Origin: VBAS01 sp963773465
Lineage (GTDB): Bacteria; Bacteroidota; Bacteroidia; Chitinophagales; Chitinophagaceae
NCBI GenBank assembly: GCA_963773465.1
Contig: CAVZBF010000004.1
Coordinates: 186,001 to 250,000 of the forward strand
Direction of reading: 5' to 3'
Length of the DNA stretch: 64,000 nt
The position numbers and the translations under genes were made by a program. The notes under the pieces were generated by a model that worked only from the letters and a program-made list of their open reading frames with translations, was not told the origin of the DNA and made no database searches. Shown here one piece after another: positions 56,317 through 64,000 of this stretch. The number at the start of each line of letters is the position of its first letter. Position 1 is the stretch's first letter.

Positions 56317-59300
56317 ATTAAAATGATGCATTGATTCCAAATGTAAACCCTCTGTTCCATGTTGCCCGACAACATCCATATCAACGAATTTAATCTTTGA
56401 ATACAACATTCCCGGATTTTGTACCTGGAAATATAGCTCTCAGATTGAGATATGCCAGATTTACCAAACATCTTACTATCAAAATTATATCCCAATGAGA
56501 TATTTCTGATCTTAATAAAAGAAGCTTGACGATATCCTAATGCCGCAGAATATGGATCGACGTGCATTACCCCCAGCATTAAATATTGGTTTCTGAAATT
56601 CTGCATTTGTATTATTTTCTGTATAATAATTAATTTTTCTCTGTACACCACGGGCAGATTGTCCCTCACCGCCAGAATTGTACATGTAATTCAAACGTCC
56701 ATACAAGAAAATGGAAAGATCCAGTTGTTTATAGTTAACAGTATTCGTCATACCTACCACCCAACGTGGTCTTGTCCATCCAATGATCTGTCGATCATTA
56801 TTTGCATCGATTTTATTATCTCCATTAAGATCAGCAACTCTTACATTGCCCGGATAAAACTTATGGCCATTCGCATTAAATGCTGCCATAAACAGCTGCA
56901 TCTTTTGTCTGCCATAATCCCAGTGCCTTATAGCCATAAATAACACCATTGGGCTGATCAATAAACCAGTTATTGTGTGATATCATTTTGTTTTCCGTTT
57001 GACAATGTCACAATATGATCTTTTTGCCAGGCGGCATTTAATGTGGTAGTCCACATTAAATCTTTTTGTTTGATATTAACTGTTGTTATATGTAATATCA
57101 ATACCATTATTGGCAGTTTCACCAACATTATCAAAAGTTGATAGTATAACCTGTAACAGTAGGAATACTTCTCTTCAATAACAGATCAGTAGTTTTTGAA
57201 GTATATACATCAAAACTTCCTGATATTCTGTCTCTTGAATAGACTGAAATCAACACCGACATTATATTGGGTTGTTTTTTCCCATCCCAGGTTCTGATTT
57301 GCCAGTGCTGAGTTGGTATTGCACCGGCAGTACTCGTTGTATAAAAAGGATAAAAAAGAGATGTTATTGCACCTTGTGTTGCATAAGCAGCAATAGCTGA
57401 ATTTCCTGTAACACCAGCACCAACTCTTAATTTTAAATCATTAATCCAATTTACATTCATGAAATTTTCTTTACTAATTCTCCAGGCTAGTGCAGCAGAA
57501 GGGAACCATGAATATTTATGCCTTCAGCAAGAACTGAAGAACCATCCTGGCGGGCAGAAACTGTTAATAAATATTTATCCTTAAAGCTATAGTTAAGTCT
57601 TGCCATATAAGACAAAAGTTGTTGTTCAGTAAGTGTAGCCCTTGTGCTTATTGCCCCTGTTACTGTACCACGTTGATAATGCATTCCATAATTGAGAAGA
57701 TAAAGGAACACCATTACCTGTTATAATACTTGTGTCCTGCTTGTATATCAGTTTGGCTTTGTAATAAAGTTAATCCAAAAGTATGTTCACCGATGGTTTT
57801 GTCGTAATAAAGCAAATTATCTAATGTATATGAGAATGTCTTATAATTGAGAAGTGAAGCATAGCTCGTACTGCCTCCATTTGCTACTGAATTTGCATCA
57901 ATATAAATTCCATCACGATAATAAGAAAAATCCGGACCAAAATTCAATCGATATTTCAATCCTTTTAACACAGGGAACAATTGAACCAAAATTTACCTGC
58001 GTATATAAACTTCCAAATGCTCTCAGTGTTACTCTTTCATCGATATTATATTTCCATTCATCAACAATGCTTTTAATAGCATTATCACCACCAGGAAATA
58101 ATATCCTGTTTACCTGCTAGAATCATAAGGAACTGCATAAGGGAATATTGTCCTGGCTGATTCATATAAACCTCCCTGGCGGAGTACCGATGGTGGCGAT
58201 ACCCGCATTTGATTGTCCAAATTGTTGTTTACTATAACTAACATTAATATTATTTCCAAAAGAAAGCCAGTTGGTAGCAGTAATATCTACATTTGCTTTT
58301 GCAGAATATCTTTCAAATGATTGCCCTTTTATAGTTCCACTATTATTCAAATAGCCAAAAGAGCCATACGCTTTTATTTTATCTGAACCTCCACTAACAC
58401 TAATTGTATTATCTGTAGTAATTGATTGTTGTTTAACCATACCTCTCCAATCGGTAGTTTTGAACTTTTGAACCATCCCAGGTACCAGAAGCCCAACCCT
58501 GGTTGATATTAGCCCAGGCGGAAGGATCGGCAGTTGCACTAAAATAAGTTCTGTCATTATTTATATTTGGCTGGTCTCCCTTGGGATAAGTGCTGACACC
58601 GGTTGTTGGATTTAATCCAGCATAATAATAGGCCCAACGCGGAAAGTAATAAATTCACTGGCATTAAACATTTCCCTGTTATCAACTAAATTTTCAAAAG
58701 TAACTGAACTGATTAAAGTTAACGTCACTTTCCCGGATTTTACCTTGTTTAGTAGTAACAATAACAACTCCATTGGCGCCACGGGAACCGTAAATAGCAG
58801 TTGCAGATGCATCTTTCAATACATCAATTGATTCAATATCATTGGGGATTGATATTTTCAATACCTCCGGTAATTAATGGAATATTATCAACAACAAATA
58901 AAGGAGAGTTTGATGCGGTCAAAGAACGAACACCACGAATATTAATACTTGGAACTGTTCCGGGACGTTCATTTGAAGAAATATCCACACCGGCAACTTT
59001 ACCTTGCATCGCCTGTGATGGCATTATCCACCGGGCTTGACTTAATATCTTTTTGGTTGATACCAGCAACAGCACCGGTTACATCTTTCCTTTTGACAGT
59101 TGCATAACCAATCACTACAACATCCTGTAATGAGGAAGCAATGTTCACAATGGATATGTTCACCTCTGATTTGTTATTAATGGCCACATCCTGTTGGGTA
59201 TATCCAACTGATGTGATCACCAGTCTTGAAGTGCCTGAAGGAGCCATCTAATGAATAAGAGCCATCAGCTGTAGTAGCCGTAGCTATGGCGGTACCCTTT

Positions 59301-59452
59301 ACTTGTACCGTTGCTCCTTCTACTGGCTTCCCGGTTTCATCGGTTACTTTACCCGAAACCTTAAAATTGTTTTGAGAAAAAGATGAGAGGGTGAAAAAAA
59401 ACAAGCATGTCAGAATAAATGTGCCTTTTCTAAAAGCAGTTTTACTTTTCAT
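56317..59452 (-). pseudogene. SusC/RagA family TonB-dependent receptor gene, heavily frameshifted
   Basis: Start ATG at 59452 opens a signal peptide (ILTCLFFFTLSSFSQ) and the carboxypeptidase-like domain (FKVSGKVTDETGKPVEGATVQVKG). The plug (VVVIGYATVKRKDVTGAVAG, GVDISSNERPGTVPSINIRG) and barrel pieces (NTISVSGGSDKIKAYGSFGYLN, YTLDNLLYYDKTIGEHTFG, YSFKDKYLLTVSARQDGSS, LKLRVGAGVTGNSAIAAYAT) follow. The C-terminus GFTFGINASF ends with TAA at 56317. Each part is in a different frame from its neighbour, giving at least ten frame changes over 3.1 kb. Total length fits a receptor of about 1045 residues. A clean -7 box and CAGGA element precede it (59482-59526), which argues that the gene is functional in the cell. 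Confidence 0.8.
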
Positions 59453-59481
59453 ATAGCAGCAGTTTTATGTTAGATGAAAAA

Positions 59482-59526
59482 ACAAATTAAAGTAATTGCT
59501 GAAGAACTCATCCTGCCCCATCCTGA
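59482..59526 (-). promoter_or_regulatory. Promoter-linked CAGGA direct repeat upstream of SusC
   Basis: On the transcribed strand TCAGGATGGGGCAGGATG (59526-59509) is followed after 19 bases by TAATTTGT (59489-59482), which matches the Bacteroidota -7 consensus TAnnTTTG over seven positions. The ATG at 59452 is 29 bases further on. This is the clearest of the four related sites. Confidence 0.65.
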
Positions 59527-59612
59527 AATTAGGCAACTATTTACGCAATCGTTCCCGGAATTTCGCGGATTAGAATCATGTTTCAACCCGTTTGATTGAT
59601 CAGGGCAGTCGA

Positions 59613-59650
59613 TAAAAAAAATGGCGGTCAAAAAAAATATGACCCGCCAT
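59613..59650 (-). terminator. Rho-independent terminator after SusD
   Basis: On the transcribed strand ATGGCGGGTCA (59650-59640) pairs with TGACCGCCAT (59630-59621), with one bulged G and a T-rich loop, followed by a run of eight T (59620-59613). It lies 34 bases after the SusD stop at 59684 and before the next promoter, so it ends the upstream SusC/SusD operon. Confidence 0.8.
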
Positions 59651-59683
59651 TTTTCTACTGCTTGCTTATGTTCATATTTCTGC

Positions 59684-61898
59684 TCAATAACCTGGGTTTT
59701 GATAGGCTGCTTTTGCAGCGTCATCCAAGGGTTTTCCGGTTTCATCTGTAAGTAATACTAAATATGCATTTGGCCATGGCCTGAATGTATAATGTTTTTT
59801 CATTTGACCTTTGCCATTTCCATTCTGTCCATTTCCGCTTGCTGTATTAAAAGCAACCGGCCACAAGCCTGCTCTGTCTGAAGCCATCTGGTTAAGATAT
59901 ATTACACGATCATATAATATTCCTGCATTATGCTGATCTTCCCACGCAATACCTTCAGAAAGAAATTCACGACTTTTTCATTATAAATAAAATGAATAAA
60001 CATATCCGGTTTTGAACTAACAGTAGGAATATATCCTTCGGCCAAAGCCTGGGGAGTACCGGGAGTAAAATAGTTTTCTGTTACCTTGATCTTATTATAC
60101 GCATCGCCATTTGCCGGATAAGGAGGAATTTTTTCTGATGCTGCAAGCAAGCTTGCTTTGGGTTCCCATTCTACCAATACATTGGGACGGGTTTCCCCAC
60201 CTTTATATGCGGCACGTTGCCTTAATACATTAATATCATTTAAAGCCTGGCCGATACTGTCCTTTACGTCCATAAGCTTCTGCGCGGATCAGATAAGTTT
60301 CAGCTAAACGCATAAGTATTGCATCGCGGGTACCATTCTCACTATTAAAATTTGCTTCATCACTGCTTCCGCCTCTTAAAGGATCAACATATTTTTTTGA
60401 TGACAGATAAGGAGCTGTCATTCCTGTTGCGAGTCCCATGTTTGCACCGTTATGCCATAGCCTGTAATAATACCGCCCGGTACGTAGCTGATCTTATCCA
60501 CCGAACCATAAATTGAAAAGGCATACTCATCACCATTGTTGAATCAAGAGCTTCATCTCTTTGATTTTCGAGATAAATAATGGCCCGTTTACCTTGTAGA
60601 ATTCTTTTCGGTGCAGGATTTGACAATGGCAACGGTATGGCAGGTTCGCCGGCTGGTTTATTTGCATTCCACCATGTTGCCGCTGCCGCATTCCAGGCAA
60701 ATGAAGTGCTGGTTGACGTTGGCATATTGCCTATATACTCATAATGAAAATGTTTTATAATAACGGGAATCATACACTTTATCACGGAAATTATCATATG
60801 CAAAATCTGTAGGCTTGAAAGTTCCAAAAGGACGACCATAAGCCTGCACACGGGTCACACCGGTTTGATTTGTGATAGTCTCCAATATGATAATTGCAGG
60901 AACGGTTTCCGCCAAAGCGACCGTTAAGAGCAATATTAATATCGAATTGGGCAGCCCATATCACTTCAGTGATGCGGACTGGTTTCAGAAACTGCTGGAT
61001 TAAATAAAGTCCAGTAATCAGGAGCAAGCCCGTACCGGCCCGCCTTTACCATTTATTACTTCTGTAGCAATAGTAATTACTGAATCAAGATCAGTTGCGA
61101 CATTTCCTTTATATAACATTTTCAGATGAGCCTCACCGCTGTTTTGAAAACGCTGCAGCCTGTGCCCTGTTAAGATAAAGCTTGGCCAGTAAATGACCTG
61201 CGGCCCATTTGGTAGCGCCGGCCACTGTCAGCTGGTAGTGGCGGGAAGATTTTCATACGCATATCGTACATCTGAAATTATTTGCTTATAAATATCTTCC
61301 AGCTTTGCTTTTGGGAAATAATAAATACCATTATCCTCACGTCTTGGAGTAAGTAACAAGCGGCACATCGCCCAAGTTGATTTGATACCAGATAATAGGC
61401 CCATGCACGCAGGAAAAGTATTTCAGCTCTTCTTGTTTTTCTGAATGCATCATCCGTACCAAACTTGCCCGGTTTAATATTATCAATTATATCGAGCGCA
61501 ATATTGCAGTTATTAATATGCGGATATGCTCCCATTGGTGCATAGTTGCGAGTTAGGACTGCCCAGAAAATTAGTAACATTATTAGCTGCAATAGTACTT
61601 ACATTGGTTACCATATGCAGCGGCAGTCATTTGTGCATTTGCTGCGGTAACGGTCATGTATGCATCTGTTTCCGGTTCAATCAGCCTGGCCCCGTTTGCC
61701 TCCCACTCGTGTTTTACACGGGCATATACATAAAGTCCATTGATCAGGGAGTTAAGCCCGTTCTCATCATTATAATAATCTTGTGTCAGACTGGACACCT
61801 GTTTTTCAGTGAGAAATTTTTTGCACGAGCCAAAGGAAGACAACTATCAACAGTATCAATCCAGGAATTAAAATATATTTTTTCAAATGCAGTTTCAT
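59684..61898 (-). pseudogene. SusD/RagB family lipoprotein gene, heavily frameshifted
   Basis: ATG at 61898 begins MKLHLKKYILIPGLILLIVV and, after a frame change, SFGSCKKFLTEKQVSSLTQDYYNDENGLNSLINGLYVYARV. Later pieces show AHINNCNIALDIIDNIKPG, RRAEILFLRAWAYYLVSNQLG, RDAILMRLAETYLIRAEAYGRKG and DALNDINVLRQRAAYKGGETR-type sequence. The clean end HYTFRPWPNAYLVLLTDETGKP closes with QNPGY at 59684. About eight frame changes occur. The order and content are those of a complete SusD of about 735 codons, somewhat longer than usual. It is the partner of the SusC at 61941 and is followed by a good terminator. Confidence 0.78.
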
Positions 61899-61940
61899 AA
61901 AAATATTTTTATAGTTTTTCAATACATAAGTTTTTTAATC

Positions 61941-64000
61941 TTAAAAACCTGCCCTGATACCAAACACAAAACTTTGAGGAAGAATAGTATTATTGTTTGT
62001 GCCGCCAAGCGGATTCGTATTGGTTGAAGCAATGCTCCAGTTTGTATCATCATCAGGATTGATACCCCATTTTACCACTTCGCCTCCAAATATGAAAGGA
62101 TTAACCACCTGGAAATTCAAAACAAGATCTTTGATCATATGCTTTCTGAATCCATTTTTGCGGAAAGCTATAAGAAAGCGAAATATTCTTTACTACTCCA
62201 AATGAACCATTATTGTATTGCATCGCAGCGGTGGTATTCGTTATTGCTGACGCGGCGTTAGGCATTGGCCATTTTCCATTTGCATTATCCCAAGACCATA
62301 CATCGTTCTCTACACGACCATTGGGGTTAACACCACCATATGAATTCGGATATCCGCCAAAATAAGTTTGACCCCAGCGGAAATAAATAAAACTATTCAA
62401 TGACCAGTTCTTGTAAGTAAATGTATTGGTAATGCCGCCGGTCCAGTCGGGACGAACGTACCAATATAATGAAATCAGAAGCATCGATTTTTTTATCGCC
62501 ATTTTGATCAACTACTTTAACCGTACCGGGACGGAAATTAGTTCCGTTGGCATTGAAAAGAGCCATCTCAGCGATATCTTTTGCAGTCTGCTCCCCAAAT
62601 ACCGGCATTCTGCATAATTATAAAAAACTTGTGATGGTTGTCCGATAAACAAACGATCTGCCACCATATCCTGTTTGCCATTTATCAACTCAACAATTTC
62701 TTCATTGTTTTTTGACCAGTTGATATCAACATCCCAGGTAAAATTTTTTATTTTAACAGGGGTGCCAGAAAGAGTAATCTCTACACCTTTGTTTCTTGTT
62801 TTACCAATATTTTCAAATTTTTGAACATAGCCTGAAACTGCCGGGAGTGTTTTTGGAAAAATAAGATCCGATGTATTTTGCTGGTAATACTCCAGTGAGC
62901 CGGACAAACGATTTCTCATCAGGGTAAAATCTAATCCGATATTTAATTGCGCTGTTTCTTCCCATTTGAGTTCCGGGTTTTGTACTAACTGAGGTAAATA
63001 ACCAATACCCGCTGCTACTCCAAATACGTAAGGGTTCCTGCTTAATGGGCCTGAAGTTGTATAAGGATTAACTGATGAATTACCAACCACTCCATATCCA
63101 ACGCGGAGTTTAAGTTCATTGATCCAATTTATTGATTGTAAAAATTCTTCCTGTTGCATTTTCCATGCAACGGCAAATGATGGAAAGAAATCCCATTTAT
63201 GTTCAGGAGCCAATACAGATGCACCATCTGCACGACCCGAAACAGTAAGCAGGTAACTGTCCATCAAAGTATAATTCACACGGGCCATAAAAGAAGCAAG
63301 TGTGTTTTCAGTAAAACCTGTACCATAGCCAGGATTACCAGCTGTATTTGATCCGAGATCATACCATAAGCTGAGCGGATTAATAAGACCTGTTACACTG
63401 GCAGCAATATTTTCTCTGCGGGATTTTTGCATCGATTGAAGCAGTGTAATATTTACCTTATGTTTCTCGGCAAACGTTTTATCGATATACAACAGGTTCT
63501 CCATTACCCATGAAAAATTTTCTTGTGTATTATAACCGGCGGTATTAGGTCTGTTAGTTAAATGGCTTGTTGCATCCGGCCCGGTCCATGCACCAGATCG
63601 GAATTGCCTGAGCTGAGCACTAAAGTTTGCACGATATTTCAACCATGATGTAAATTTTAATTCAGTGAAAACGCTTGCTAATATCGCAGCAGTTCTTCTT
63701 TCATTCAATACCTGGTCAATATCAATTAAAGGATTCCATAGACTGATATTCCCGCCAGGATTTTTTACCGGAAATCCATTATCGTCCAATGGTAATGCAT
63801 AAGGGAACTGGTCGGTTGCTCTTGAATAAAGATCTTTTGAGCCGGTATTGGAAGTATTTGGTCCAAGTATACCGTAGTTTTGAGTAGACAAGGAAGCAAT
63901 CACCGATGTGCCAAGATTAAGCCATTTGTTAGGTGTCACATCTCCATTTATAGTAGCAGTATAACGTTTATAATCCTGGTCTTGTTGAACTCCTTTTTGA
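61941..64000 (-). CDS. SusC/RagA family TonB-dependent receptor, 5' part outside window, frameshifted near 3' end
   Basis: The frame is open from the window edge to 62512 (QKGVQQDQDYKRYTATINGDVTPNKWLNLG onward), then changes near 62600, 62450 and 62130 before the C-terminus SFVFGIRAGF and stop at 61941. Barrel features are YRANFSAQLRQFRSGAWTGPD, YTLMDSYLLTVSGRADGASVL, FPSFAVAWKMQQEEFLQSINWINELKLRVGYG and RNKGVEITLSGTPVKIKNFTWDVDINWSKNN. The signal peptide, plug and promoter are beyond the window. It is the importer of the third SusC/SusD pair, 43 bases upstream of its SusD. Confidence 0.88.

Overview
This 64 kb window comes from a Bacteroidota genome, most likely a soil or freshwater member of the Chitinophagaceae. 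The family call is an inference from SusC/SusD pairs, lipobox lipoproteins, TAnnTTTG-type -7 boxes, AT-rich leaders and typical interspersed palindromes. Every supported gene lies on the minus strand, so transcription runs from high to low coordinates. The window is one large polysaccharide utilisation region for pectin, mainly rhamnogalacturonan I and homogalacturonan with arabinan/galactan side chains. No regulator, tRNA, rRNA, transposase or CRISPR array was seen.

Layout in transcription order. (1) 64000-54280: two SusC/SusD pairs. The first SusC runs off the window, and all four genes are heavily frameshifted. (2) 54125-45917: GH105, GH51 arabinofuranosidase, GH39-like, a PL22-like propeller and a PL22 oligogalacturonate lyase. 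(3) 45621-38191: GH106 rhamnosidase, an unassigned (alpha/alpha)6-type hydrolase, a YiaK-type dehydrogenase and GH43. (4) 38110-31078: GH28, PL11 rhamnogalacturonan lyase, CE12 acetylesterase, GH105 and a sulfatase. (5) 30715-6433: a long operon-like run of MaoC-type hydratase, solute-binding-like protein, two CaiB-type CoA-transferases, COG3618 amidohydrolase, RhaT-type permease, Gfo/Idh/MocA oxidoreductase, PL1, an unassigned 927-residue glycosidase-like protein, GH95, GH2 with malectin domain, GH78, zinc alcohol dehydrogenase and GH2. (6) 6260-1: DUF3826 protein, an intact SusC/SusD pair and a truncated lipoprotein.

How it fits together (inference): outer-membrane SusC/SusD pairs import pectin fragments. 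PL1, PL11, GH28, PL22 and CE12 open the backbone. GH105 removes unsaturated uronates, and GH78/GH106 release rhamnose. GH2, GH43, GH51, GH39 and GH95 trim side chains. RhaT with the lactonase-like amidohydrolase and the dehydrogenases suggests oxidative (non-phosphorylative) use of rhamnose or fucose. The CoA-transferase/MaoC/solute-binding cluster has no obvious place in known pectin pathways and is the best candidate for undescribed biochemistry.

Two shared upstream motifs divide the region into two probable regulons. One is a 21-bp-spaced direct repeat of TTTTRCTAT at 6353-6382 and 30918-30947. The other is a 10-bp-period TCAGGAY-N4-CAGGAYR element 19-21 bases upstream of a -7-like box in front of GH28, PL22, GH105 and one SusC. 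Several interspersed repeat families sit between genes, and some lie inside reading frames. Single-base frameshifts affect 16 genes and are concentrated at 54-62.6 kb. They look more like consensus indels than old pseudogenes, because protein similarity resumes immediately in another frame.
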